Of a DNA stretch of 64,000 bases, positions 32,851 to 43,592 are shown in pieces. Under the pieces are notes generated by a model. It was not told the origin of the DNA, searched no databases, and saw only the letters and a list, made by a program, of their open reading frames with translations. The position numbers and the translations under genes are program-made. The DNA comes from Amorphophallus konjac (lineage: Eukaryota > Streptophyta > Magnoliopsida > Alismatales > Araceae): positions 179,854,413 through 179,918,412 of the forward strand of contig CM040128.1 in assembly GCA_022559845.1 (NCBI GenBank), in the 5' to 3' direction. Each line of letters opens with the position of its first letter. Position 1 is the first letter of the stretch.

Positions 32851-34798
32851 CCCTCCCCCACTTAGAAGAATTTGGTCCCCAAATTCAATATATGGATTGC
32901 GGAGAGTGTACTTACAGTTAAATAATTCTAGAAATCTTTTCTGCATGGCTGCTTCAATTTTCCATGTCGCTTCATATGGCCATGTTTTCTTCCATTGAAT
33001 CTTTACCATAGGAATAACTTTATTCCTTAGTTGACGCACTTCCCGTTCCAGAATCTTTATTGGCGTTTGTTCGTATGTCATGTCCTTCTGAATCTCCAGA
33101 TTGTCATAAGTGATAATATGGTCAGGATCATATACATACTTCTTTAGCATGGAGACGTGAAATACGTCATAAAGTTCGGCTAATTATGGAGGTAAAGCCA
33201 ATCTATAAGCCACTTCGCCGACCCTTTCGAGAATTTCAAACGGGCCAATGAATCTTGGAGTTAGCTTTCCTTTAATGCCAAATCTTCGAATACCACGACT
33301 TGGAGAAACCTTTAAATATACATGATCTCCTACCTAAAACTCTAAGTCACGTCTTCGATTATCAGCATAAGACTTTTGCCTATCTTGTGCCATTTTCATT
33401 CTTTCTTGAATGAGCTTGATCTTTTCTGTAGAATCTCTGATAAGGTCGGGGCCTAAAAATTGCTCTTCCCCCATTTCATTCCAACATATTGGCGATCGAC
33501 AGCTTTTTCCATATAAGGCTTCAAAAGGTGTCATTCGTATGCTAGCCTGATAGCTATTGTTATATGCAAACTCTACTAGAGGTAAGTGATCATGCCAACT
33601 ACCTCCAAAGTCAATAGCACAAGTCCTAAGCATATCTTCTACTACTTGATTCGTTCTTTCCGTTTGACCATCTGTTTGTGGATGGAAAGTTGTGCTGAAA
33701 TTCAATCTAGTCCCTAGTGAATGTTGTAGACCCTTCCAGAACTGTGATGTGAATCGAGGATCTCTATCAGATATAATAGTGACAAGGACACCATGTAATT
33801 TGACAATTTCCTTTACGTATAATGCTGCGAGAATATCCACAGACCATCGACTCTTTATTAGTATGAAATGTGCGGATTTAGTCAATCGGTCTATGATTAC
33901 CCATATTCCATCATGTCCTCCTCTGGTCTTGGGTAAACCCATAATGAAGTCCATCCCTATACTCTCCCATTTCCACTCGGGAATATTCAAGGGAGGCAAT
34001 TTACCTGCGAGTCTAAAATGTTCTGCTTTTACTTGTTAGCAGGTGAGGCAACGGGACATGAAATTAGCTATCTCTCTCTTCATATTGTGCCACCAGAAAT
34101 TTCTTTTGAGATCTTGATACATCTTTGTTCCTCCTGGATGAATTGTGTATTTGGAATTATGCGCTTCATCTAGGATCAGTTTCTTCGTAGCCTCATGATC
34201 TAGTATACATATTCGGCCTTTAAATAACAATCTTCCGTCATTGGAAATAGAAAAATCCGGCTTTTGTTCAACATTGGCCTTAATTTCCAGAAAAAGCGGA
34301 TCATCATCTTGTAACTTGACCAGATCCTCTATCAATGTAGGTCGAGCTCGGATATTAGCTATGAAACAATCTTCTTTCTTTATGTCAATATCTAAGTTAA
34401 ACTGAGCAAATTGAGGAACAAGGTTAGTCACACTTATGATAAGACTTGATAGCATACCCATTAGTTTTCTGCTGAGTGCATCTGCTATAGCATTAGCCTT
34501 TCCAGGATGATATTGAATAGTAAAATCAAAGTCTTTGAGATATTCTAACCACCTCCTCTGCCTCATGTTAAGCTCTTTTTGAGAGAATAAGTATTTCAAG
34601 CTCTTGTGGTCCGAGTAGGCCGTGAACTGTTCTCCATAAAGATAATGACGCCAAATTTTCAAGGCGAAAATAACAGCTGCTAATTCTAAATCATGCACAT
34701 GATAATTTTCCTCGTGACATTTCAATTGTCTTGAAGAATAACAGATTACTTTTCCATTTTACATGAGGACACACCCTAGGCCAATACCAGACGCATCT
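32827..34798 (-). pseudogene. Tekay-like pol, inverted half copy
   Basis: On the minus strand it starts at the RNase H first Asp (DAS) and runs through RNase H ([31 protein letters not shown]), the integrase zinc finger and the integrase core (GMDFIMGLP, ISDRDPRF, DGQTERTNQ). It ends with a C-terminal domain and a chromodomain-like tail (PYEATWKIEAAM). One frame throughout, with stops at 34036 (TAA), 33334 (TAG) and about 33190 (TAA). Each has CAA or CAG at the same site in the plus-strand arm. The last 24 bases of the ORF lie in the LTR. Confidence 0.9.
32851..32862 (-). other. Polypurine tract, inverted copy
   Basis: The minus strand reads AGTGGGGGAGGG directly before the LTR start TGTAGTG. 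It would prime plus-strand synthesis. Confidence 0.8.
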
Positions 34799-35136
34799 AA
34801 GTGTGAATTCTGGCTCGAAGAAGTCTCATCCTAGGCCACATTATTTCTAAAGAAGGTATTACTGTGGATCCTTCTAAGGTAGAAGCTATCAGAAATTGGA
34901 GCCGGCCAACGACTGTATCAGAAGTAAGAAGCTTTCTGAGTCTAGCTGGTTATTATAGAAGATTCATTAAGGACTTCTCAAAGATAGCGGTTCCTTTAAC
35001 TAGACTCACAAGAAAAGAAAATCCTTTTGTCATGTCAGAGGAATGTGAGAAGAGTTTCCAAACTCTTAAGAATCATCTTACCACAGCTCCTATTTTATCA
35101 CTACCAATGGAGGGTGGTGGATTTGAAGTGTATACA
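34799..35136 (+). other. Loop between the palindrome arms
   Basis: About 338 bases present only in the plus-oriented pol copy. They encode the end of RT ([20 protein letters not shown]) up to the RNase H DAS motif. The left edge joins inverted RNase H sequence directly to AAGTGTGAATTC of RT. A missing T near 34830 breaks the frame at the very start. Confidence 0.85.
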
Positions 35137-37107
35137 GATGCGTCTGGTATTGGCCTTGGGTGTGTCCTCATGCAAAGTGGAAAAGTAATATGTTATTCTT
35201 CAAGATAATTAAAACGTCACGAGGAAAATTATCCTGTGCATGATTTAGAACTAGCAGCTGTTATTTTCGCCTTAAAAATTTGGCGTCATTATCTTTATGG
35301 AGAAAAGTTCACGGTCTACTCGGATCACAAGAGCTTGAAATACTTATTCTCTCAAAAAGAGCTTAACATGAGGCAGAGGAGGTGGTTAGAATATCTCAAA
35401 GACTTTGATTTTACTATTCAATATCATCCTGGCAAGGCTAATGCTATAGCAGATGCACTCAGCAGAAAACCAATTGGTATGCTATCAAGTCTTATGATAA
35501 GTGTGACTAACCTTGTTCCTCAATTTGCTCAGTTGAACTTAGATATTGACATAAAGGAAGAAGATTGTTTCATAACTAATATCCGAGCTCAACCTACATT
35601 GATAGAGGATCTGGTCAAGTTACAAGATGATGATCTGATTTTTCTTAAAATTAAGGCCAATGTTGAACAAAGGCCGGATTTTTCTATTTTCAATGACAGA
35701 AGATTGTTATTTAAAGGCTGAATATGTATACCAGATCATGAGGCTACGAAGAAACTGATTCTAGATGAAGCGCATAATTCCAAATACACAATTCATCCAG
35801 GAGGAACAAAGATGTATCAAGATCTCAAAAGAAATTTCTGGTGGCCCAATATGAAGAGAGAGATAGCTGATTTCGTGTCCCGTTGCCTCACCTGCCAACA
35901 AGTAAAAGCAGAACATTTTAGACTCGTAGGTAAATTGCATCCCTTGAATATTCCCGAGTGGAAATGGGAGAGTATAGGGATGGACATCATTATGGGTTTA
36001 CCCAAGACCAGAGGAGGACAGGATGGAATATGGGTAATCATAGACCGATTGACTAAATCTGTACACTTCATACCAATAAAGAGTCGATGGTCTATGGATA
36101 TTCTCGCAGCATTATACGTAAAGGAAATTGTCAAATTACATGGTGTCCCAGTCCCTATTATATCTGATAGAGATCCTTGATTCACATCACAATTTTGGAA
36201 GGGTCTACAACATTCACTAGGGACTAGATTGAATTTCAGTACAACTTTTCATCCACAAATTGATGGTCAAACGGAAAGAACGAATCAGATAGTAGAAGAT
36301 ATGCTCAGGGCTTGTGCTATCGACTTTGGAGGTAGTTGGCATGATCACTTGCCTCTAGTAGAGTTTGCATATAACAATAGCTATCAGGCTAGCATACGAA
36401 TGGCACCTTTGGAAGCCTTATATGGAAAACACTGTCGATCACTAATATGTTGGAATGAAATAGGGGAAAAGCAATTTCTAGGCCCCGATCTCATCAAGGA
36501 TTCTACAGAGAAGATCAAGCTCATTCAAGAAAGAATGAAAATGGCACAAGATAGGCAAAAGTCTTATGCTGACAATCGAAGACGTGACTTGGAGTTTCAG
36601 GTAGGAGATCATGTATATTTAAAGGTTTCTCCAGGTCATGGTATTCGAAGATTTGTCATTAATGGAAAGCTAACTCCAAGATTCATTGGCCCATTTGAAA
36701 TTCTTGAACGGATTGGTGAAGTGGCTTACAAACTGACTTTACCTCCACAATTAGCAGGAGTTCATGACATATTTCACGTCTCTATGCTGAAGAAGTATGT
36801 ATATGATCCTGACCATATTATCACTTATGACAATCTAGAGATTCAGAAGGATATGACGTTCGAGCAAATGCCAATAAAGATTCTGGAACGAGAAGTGTGT
36901 CAACTACGAAATAAAGTTATTCCTATGGTCAAGATTCAATGGAAGAAAACATGGCCATATGAAGCAACATGGGAAACCGAAGCAGCCATGTGGAAAAGAT
37001 TTCCAGAATTATTTAATTGTAAGTACACTCTCAACAATCCATATATTGAATTTGGAGACCAAATTCTTCTAAGTGGGGGAGGGTGTAGTGCCCCAGAATT
37101 TATATAA
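34800..37107 (+). pseudogene. Tekay-like pol, plus-oriented half copy
   Basis: RT end, RNase H ([31 protein letters not shown]), integrase zinc finger (C-x2-C at CLTCQ), core Asp in GMDIIMG, Asp in ISDRDP and Glu in DGQTERTNQ. Then a C-terminal domain (GPFEILERIGEVAYKLTLP, DIFHVSMLKKY) and a chromodomain-like tail (PYEATWETEAAM). Stops at 35206-35208 (TAA), 35719-35721 (TGA) and 36178-36180 (TGA) correspond to CAA, CGA and CGA in the inverted arm. The stop codon at 37105-37107 is 24 bases inside the LTR. Confidence 0.9.
37072..37083 (+). other. Polypurine tract, plus copy
   Basis: AGTGGGGGAGGG immediately precedes the LTR at 37084; it is also translated as part of the pol C-terminus. Confidence 0.8.
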
Positions 37108-40100
37108 ATAAAATTTTGAATTATAAAATAATTTTTTGAAATTTATAAAGGCCTAAATAAATTAATAAATAGGTTATTGGATTAATAAGTCATTATAAGG
37201 CACAATTGTGTTAAAATAATTAACCTAGCCTATCTAAAAATGATCCAAAAGGTTTAAGGACCAAACCCATTAAGTTTGGCCCATATTCTAGAAGGTTATT
37301 TAATTTATTCATGAATTTTAAAGATAAATATATTTTTTATAAGATAATTATATGGATAAACGAATAAAAGAGTTTGATTAATGTTGAACTCTGTGCACGT
37401 TGGATGTAGCAGTCTATCGTGCGACCGCCACAGCCATGTAACGCACCAGTCTAGATGCGTTACACTCTGTTAGTTCCGTGAAAGAAAGAACGAGCAAAAA
37501 GATTAGAACTTTGGGATCTTATCTATAATATATCGACTTGGGAAGAGTTATAACATTCCTAAGGACTCTTAAGGATTAGGTTCTGGTAAATTAAGGACTC
37601 TAGAATCGATCTAATCTTCAAACCCTAGCCAAAAACCTATAAATAGGACCTAGTTCTGAACTGAGCAACCCTTACTTTTGGCTCGTGAAGAATCAAGGTA
37701 AGGAGTCAGAAATTTGGGTAAGTTCTTTAGAAGCTTTTGTTTAGTATACTTTAGACTAATAGTTCTCCGAATTTTGTGCTAGGAGATCAAGCAACTAAGG
37801 AGATTGAAGCTTCCAAAGTTGCTGGTTCGACCATAATTACCCAGGAATCTGAACGAAAGTCCTCTGAAGATCAGGATATTAGGACATCTAAACGAGGTAA
37901 TTAGAACTCAATCCTTTAGAACTTTTTATTCCAATAGTTTCATCTTCCTAACCTCCAAATTTCATGTCATTAAGATAAGAGGTTGGGAAGATAGAGCAGC
38001 TGGAAGTTGCTGGAAAATCACTGGAAAAGGAAAGCTAGGGCTCGATTTCCAGATTCAAATTAGAAGCTCAAAGCCTAGTTAAGAGGTAGGTTATCTCATG
38101 ATTGGAAAAAACATCTTGCTAAGGATAAAATCCCTCAGATTTGACTTGGTTTCATGCACAATAAATCATGGATTTCATGTTTTAATAGAGTCATGCATAT
38201 ACGTATACTCTTAACCCTAACTAAGTTAAAAAGGAACATTCTTGTCAAATTCACAGAAAACCCATGCATACTATTAGTTTAGCCTTCATTCTATCATGTG
38301 AAAGTTTATATATGATTTTTAGACATGATGTGAGTTGAAACCTAGTTCATTGTTACTTACTGTTGTCAGTAGAAGCTCTGACGGATTAAAGTAGGACCGT
38401 CACATGAATGTAACGGCCTTACGATAGATCGTCACACAATCTGTTGTGTTCAAACTATTTTGTTGGCTCTGACACATCTTAACAGGAGCGTTACACGATT
38501 GTAACGGCCCCTCGATAAACCGTCACACTCACTGTAACACGCCTATCCTAGACCGTCAGACCCCTATGTTCTGTCAGCCCGAGGCAGAATAATAACCAGT
38601 TAAGTTTACTTATAAATAAGCTTAGATAGCTAAGTTTGGACCTATTATCATGACTTTAAGTTTAGTCACTGATTCATAATGAAAATTGCATGATTAATGT
38701 GTCTTAAGTTATTTTAAGTTATGTTAATTTCATGTGCCAAATTCTATAGTTTTGTATTTAAATCATGATTTTCCAAATGTTGTATTGACCGAGTTTTGTC
38801 TTGATTTCACGTTGTTACACATTCACTCTTTATCAATAGACTTATTTTCTCTAAGTACATGGCGCATATTCCGGTATATTGTCCATTAGTTCACACTTTG
38901 CACTATAGGAACATTATTCTTGGACTTGAGGACCTCTCTATTGGATATTCCTTCCAATGGACTAGGAAATCTTGTTTCAAGGCCTCCGTAATTCTCCGCA
39001 AGCCTGGGATTCCCACTAGGACGCCGAGTTGGTTGTACCATTAAAGCCCATTTGATTAGATTACACTATCGATGTTTCTGGTTATCAGTAATGTAACGGC
39101 TCTATATTAGACCGTCAGGAACATGTAACAGCCCAATATACGATCGTCACATTCCACTGAGTCCGATTTCTTGGTTCTGGATTCAGACTAATGTAATGGC
39201 CCAATACTGGAGTGTCACATCATGTAACGGCCTAGTACACGACTGTCACACTGCTTGAGTATTTTAACCCGAGGTTTTACCAAGGGTTGATATTTCAAGA
39301 TTTCTAGATAGACTATTGATGATCTAGAACTTATCATATTGATCAAGAAACCTAATATAATGAATGGAAGATAAAGAATGTATCGTTATGCTACCGATTT
39401 ATTTCCATAAGCATAACATAGTATAAGTCATTCTTGATCTCGCATATTCTAATTTGAAGCGTTCATTCACTGATTATTATTATCATGAGCTTGTTGGAAT
39501 TGTATATTCTTGGCTATACTTTATTGTTACATGCGTGGAAGTAGCTTGATTTATACTTGAAGATGCGATCGAGCACTGATTGTATTCAAGGGCTCTATGC
39601 TAGTCCCCTCGGATGATTGTCGGAAACATACTATTATAAACCATGGGGTATGATGCTACTGGCGTCGCATTGCGTTGGGAGTACTTTCTCTATAAATAAG
39701 TGAAAATCCATGGCACGACATGACATTCTTGTACATGACTTTCTTGCTTGATATTCCACAGAAATTCATGAAGTACTTGCTCATAAGTAAAAAGATACTA
39801 GAGTGATGATTATGTGACTTGCTAGTATATTCTCGATACATTCTTATTCATGAAAGGCCAATATCATGTTCTTGTAACATTCTTACTAGTTCTCATTCTA
39901 TCTTACATGATCGTCTTGTTACTTTGGGTTAATCGCGTGATTGATCGCATTCGCATGATTTTTACCTTATTCTTTAGAGTTAAATTGTTAATTGCTTTAA
40001 TAGTACTTTCATGTTGATGTGAAGATACCTATTGGGCAAGTGTTCTCATTACCTATTTCCAATCTTTTTCAGGAAATGGAAGTGAGTCGGGTTCGGATTC

Positions 40101-40417
40101 GGAGTATTCAAGTAGCGAATCCGAGAGTGAATGAAGAATGAGTGAAGACTTATGAAGTCTATATTGTTTAGATGGAGTCTATGTAATTTTCCTATTTCTT
40201 GAGACTAGTGTAGTGATGGAAGTCGAATTAGTGATTGTAATTGAGTGTTCGACTTGATTATTAATGAAATTTAGGTTTGACTAATTGTTGTGCAATTGCA
40301 TCTTTATGTGTGATTATCTTGCGCTCTGATCGTTCTTGCTTGCAAGAGGCTTACCATGCCGGCTGTTCGCGCTCCTCGAGTTAGTCTTCCGCTGAAATAA
40401 AGGCTCGGGGCGTGACA
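37084..40417 (+). repeat. Tekay-like right LTR (complete)
   Basis: A 3334-bp LTR, TGTAGTGCCCC...GGGGCGTGACA, with a TATA box at 37638-37646. Eleven 8-12-8 modules start at 37405, 37437, 38377, 38409, 38468, 38500, 38533, 39092, 39124, 39192 and 39223. It carries the last 100 bases (with the TTAGTCTTCCGCTG region) that the left LTR lacks. A small antisense ORF near 39656-39841 recurs in all three LTRs but has no coding signature. Confidence 0.92.
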
Positions 40418-40422
40418 ATTAT
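40418..40422. other. Target-site duplication ATTAT, right
   Basis: Directly follows the LTR end ...GTGACA and matches 26274-26278 exactly. Confidence 0.85.
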
Positions 40423-41454
40423 GAAGGCATCCTGGGAACAAGACGCGTCTTTACAGATGCGTCTGCCGGAGGTGACGCATCCATACACGAACGCGGCCTA
40501 CCCCCTGACCACCTTCTGATGGTCACGGCCTGAGCCCAGACTGTATTTATTCTAGTTTTTCCAATAAGTTTCATTGTGTAAATGGCTCTGTTCTATTGGG
40601 ATTTCTAAACATAAACCCTTCACAGACCATGTTCCAATAAAGGAACTTCTCCTGATTGACTTATTATCTTGCACATTCTTGAAGTTCTCTTATTAATATC
40701 ATTGAACATGATGTCTTGAATCAATCTTAAATTTCTCTTATAACTACTTGTGCTTCTTGTACTACATGTTCTATGAATGGAAGATTTTGCTAAATCTGTA
40801 CTTTATTTCATGAACTTTATCTTGTAATTCAGTGGCCATACATATAATGTGGATGTCTAAATAATTATAATGGATCGATGATCCAAACTTCAATGCCTAG
40901 TGTTAATAGGGAACGGTCTGGTCCTGGGAGGAGCACTTGAAACTACTTGTGCCCATGGGAGCTATTATTGACCTGGTGTGACATTGCACAAAAGTATAAT
41001 CGTGTTAGATTTGTTTATGACATTCCACTTATTCATGAAATACTTGAACTTGCTTGAATTGCTTGAAAGTACTTGAAATATATGAAATGCTTGACTTGTA
41101 TATATTTACGTGAAATGGTCAATCAAACAATAGTACTTGCTACATGATCATTCTCTACTTGAAATCTTGCTCTTGATATCATATCTACTTGTGATCCTAT
41201 ATACTTGCATCTCTCATACCTTCCTATTCATATTCCATGTTTTTATTACGTTCCTCGACATAGCACATTTACTTTATCAAACATGTTAATCATTTAAAGA
41301 TGCTTGATATAGAGATATAAATCCTATTGAGCTTTTCGTTCACCTTGCATTTTTGGTCAATGTTTCAGGAAGTTTCGAAGAGGAACCACAAACTGGTGGG
41401 AATGGGGGAGAGTGAAAGGATCAACCGAGCTTATCCTAGAACCCTTGTCTTCAT
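40423..41454. other. Segment X, right part: AT-rich, no gene
   Basis: No coding region is seen. Variant 8-12-8 modules start at 40439 and 40471 (spacing 32) and 40521, with arms such as CAAGACGC/GCGTCTGC. A stretch near 41291-41400 resembles the Tekay-like LTR around its AATCTTTTTCAGGAAATGG section, so X may be a distant LTR of that family. A purine-rich run (41401-41420) precedes segment Y. Confidence 0.5.
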
Positions 41455-42716
41455 TGTAGACACGCCAAAATTAACACTAAGATGAGTAAATCTCATGTCA
41501 CATCATAACGCCCATAAGTGGATCTCATTACTCGTTTAATAAGATAGTTTTTCTATTTTTTTGGACATTTTTAGAATTCGCGTCTTTGACCTGGACGCCA
41601 ATTCATGGAATTTGCACCTTCGCAGAGAGGTGGTTAACAATTCGCGTCTACTTCCAGGACGCAGATTCGTTCACTTTTTTGAATTTTATTTCAAACTAAA
41701 ATCCATAATTTTAGGGAATATGCGCCTCTTTACGGAGACATGTATTAATTAGCGTCCGTAGCAGTGGATGCCAATTTCCTTGTTATGTTTGGATTTTACT
41801 TTGAATTTAAAATTCATATTTCGAGGAAATCCGTGCCTCTTTACAAAGACGCGTATTAATTAACATCTTGATCTTTGACCTGAATTCTAATTTTAATTTT
41901 AGGAATTTTTTTATTTCCTTATTTTGTTCTAGGAAATAGCGTCATCGGCACTGAATGCGAATTTAATTAACGTCACCTGCTCTTGACGTCATTTTCGTTC
42001 CATGTCCGGTTTGTCCCCTACCATCTTTCCATGATGTTCCAAGTGGGATTAGGGTCCAGGAGCCCTTCGATGGAAGGGTTTCCCTGTTCTAAAACCTCTT
42101 AGAATAGAAATTCTCTCCCTATAAATACCCTAATTGAGCTTCTTGGCCAAGAGGTTGGAAATTTAGAAAAAAGATTCAACGTTAGAGAATTTTGAAGAGT
42201 TTAGAGGTTAGAACGTTTAAGAGCTTGAACATATTGAAAAGAGAAGGAAGCATAAGGAGGAGGCTCCCTTGTGGCCACCTCGTTCAAGGAAGGAGGTCAT
42301 AGTCCCCCTTCTTGCTGCGAAAGAAGCTTTGTCTTGGGTCTTGGAGGACCAACCTCCTTTTCTTCACCCTTCCTTCATTCTAATTTCATAGTCAGTTTGC
42401 ATCATATTAAATCATCCTTAGCAATCCTATTGCTAGGATTTTTATTCTTCATTAGCAGTCATCTTCTCCCTTCCTTAACCTCTAAGGGGTTTTAGAAAAA
42501 CACACAAGGTGTGTCTTTCTCCATGTTCTTTTACTCTTCTTGCATTGAGGATTGATACTACACAATTGAACTCTAATCTAATTATTTATTTTCTTGTTTC
42601 ATTCATCTTTCAAGTGTAATCAAGATAAAGACCCTCTTCATCAGCCGACCGATTGGAAGAGGAAGTGGAACTCACTAATCTCCCCGCATTGCAAGGTACT
42701 TAGCGATGTTGGCACC
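41455..42716 (+). repeat. Segment Y: LTR-like, truncated by Tat2
   Basis: Starts TGTAGACACGCC just after a GA-rich tract, reminiscent of Tat LTR starts. It has a TATA box (TATAAATACC at 42120-42129) and no gene; ORFs at 42271 and 42594 show no domain. Seven modules of 8-12-8 form with a third arm type start at 41576, 41640, 41719, 41748, 41830, 41935 and 41966. It is cut at 42716 by the Tat2 LTR. Calling it an LTR is an inference. Confidence 0.4.
41576..41993. repeat. 8-12-8 modules with ATTCGCGT/CGCCAATT-type arms
   Basis: Examples are ATTCGCGT-N12-CGCCAATT at 41576, ATTCGCGT-N12-CGCAGATT at 41640, TCCGTGCC-N12-CGCGTATT at 41830, AATAGCGT-N12-ATGCGAAT at 41935 and ATTAACGT-N12-ACGTCATT at 41966. 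They lie upstream of a TATA box. The geometry matches the canonical modules but the arm sequence does not. Confidence 0.6.
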
Positions 42717-43429
42717 CAAAATGTGATCGTCGGTGATCAAGCCATAAAGACGAATGATGCGGCTCGCTGGAGCATGGAAGCCGATAAAGATCAACATACT
42801 GAAGACTTCTCAAGCTGCCAAAGCCTCAAGTCACCCCGTATGAACGCCAGGGACTTCACCTCAGGAGAACCGAGATGAACTCACAACCAACCGGCAGTGT
42901 GACCAGGCCTGCCCAATGAACCGGCATCGACTCCGTCGTGCCGTATACACTACACCCATTGTCCGACCAAGGACGACGGTCTACCCAGTGGGTACCCACC
43001 TCATGAAAGACTCTCCTGAGATGAAAGAGTCCCCTTGGCTCTTCAGAACGGAGGACTGAAAGCTCTGTCGGCAAAATATCCCGGTCACCCGGCACGGGTA
43101 CGGCTTCCCGCCTAGATGGGCCCCTTAGTGGCCGAATGATCGCCCAGCTCAGGCAGAACTATCCCTGGTGTTATCCCACCCTCTAAGGAGCTTTGAGCAC
43201 AAGCCAGACCGAGCCAGCAGCACTTATCATAGTGCCGAGAGCCGTGTCAGCGGAAAACCCGCGTGATCAAACCAAAGTCGTCGGAAGGTTCGAGAAAGGC
43301 CGTACGTCGGCCTGAAAGCTTCAACAAGGCGTCTCGTCGAGGTTTCAAGGAGCATTGGCGAGATAAATGTTCACGGTGACCCCCGGACTCATCGGCTGAC
43401 TCGCGACGTGCGAAGAGCATTGACACGGC

Positions 43430-43565
43430 GCGCCCTTAACCGGCGCGCCCCCATCTGGCGCCCCTTATTCTGGTGGGCAAAAACCCTTCCACCCGGCGCC
43501 CTCCTACTCCGGCGCGCAAGGGATGGAGCTCCCCTTCCCGGCGCGCCATTCTCCGCGCCGGATTA
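43430..43565. repeat. GGCGCGCC cluster, upstream of the Tat2 TATA box
   Basis: Repeated CCGGCGCGCC-like blocks. One pair, TCCCGGCG-N12-CGCCGGAT at 43536-43563, has inverted arms with the same 8-12-8 spacing as the modules elsewhere. It lies just upstream of the TATA box. Confidence 0.7.
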
Positions 43566-43583
43566 AGGCTTCGAACCTCCTCC

Positions 43584-43592
43584 TATATATAG
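43584..43592 (+). promoter_or_regulatory. TATA box of Tat2 LTR
   Basis: TATATATAG 20 bases downstream of the inverted GGCGCGCC pair; the likely core promoter of Tat2. Confidence 0.65.

Larger units (their letters stand above)
26279..40417 (+). mobile_element. Rearranged Tekay/Del-like chromovirus with palindromic arms
   Basis: Order: LTR(+) lacking its last about 100 bases, inverted primer site, full LTR(-), 3' half of pol (-), 3' half of pol (+), full LTR(+). The outer ends are a true LTR start and a true LTR end with a matching 5-bp TSD. Arms 29527-34798 and 35137-40417 are reverse complements of about 5.27 kb around a 338-base loop. Gag, protease and most of RT are absent. The integrase with a chromodomain-like tail places it in the chromovirus (Tekay/Del) lineage. 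It may be an aberrant reverse-transcription product or a nested pair trimmed by deletion. Confidence 0.85.

Noticed and set aside
26601..39250. CRISPR-like array from regular 28-bp repeats with a 32-bp period
   Set aside because: The repeats are inverted half-sites with a variable middle and 4-base gaps, not direct repeats with unique 30-40 bp spacers. They occur in plant LTRs with no cas genes.
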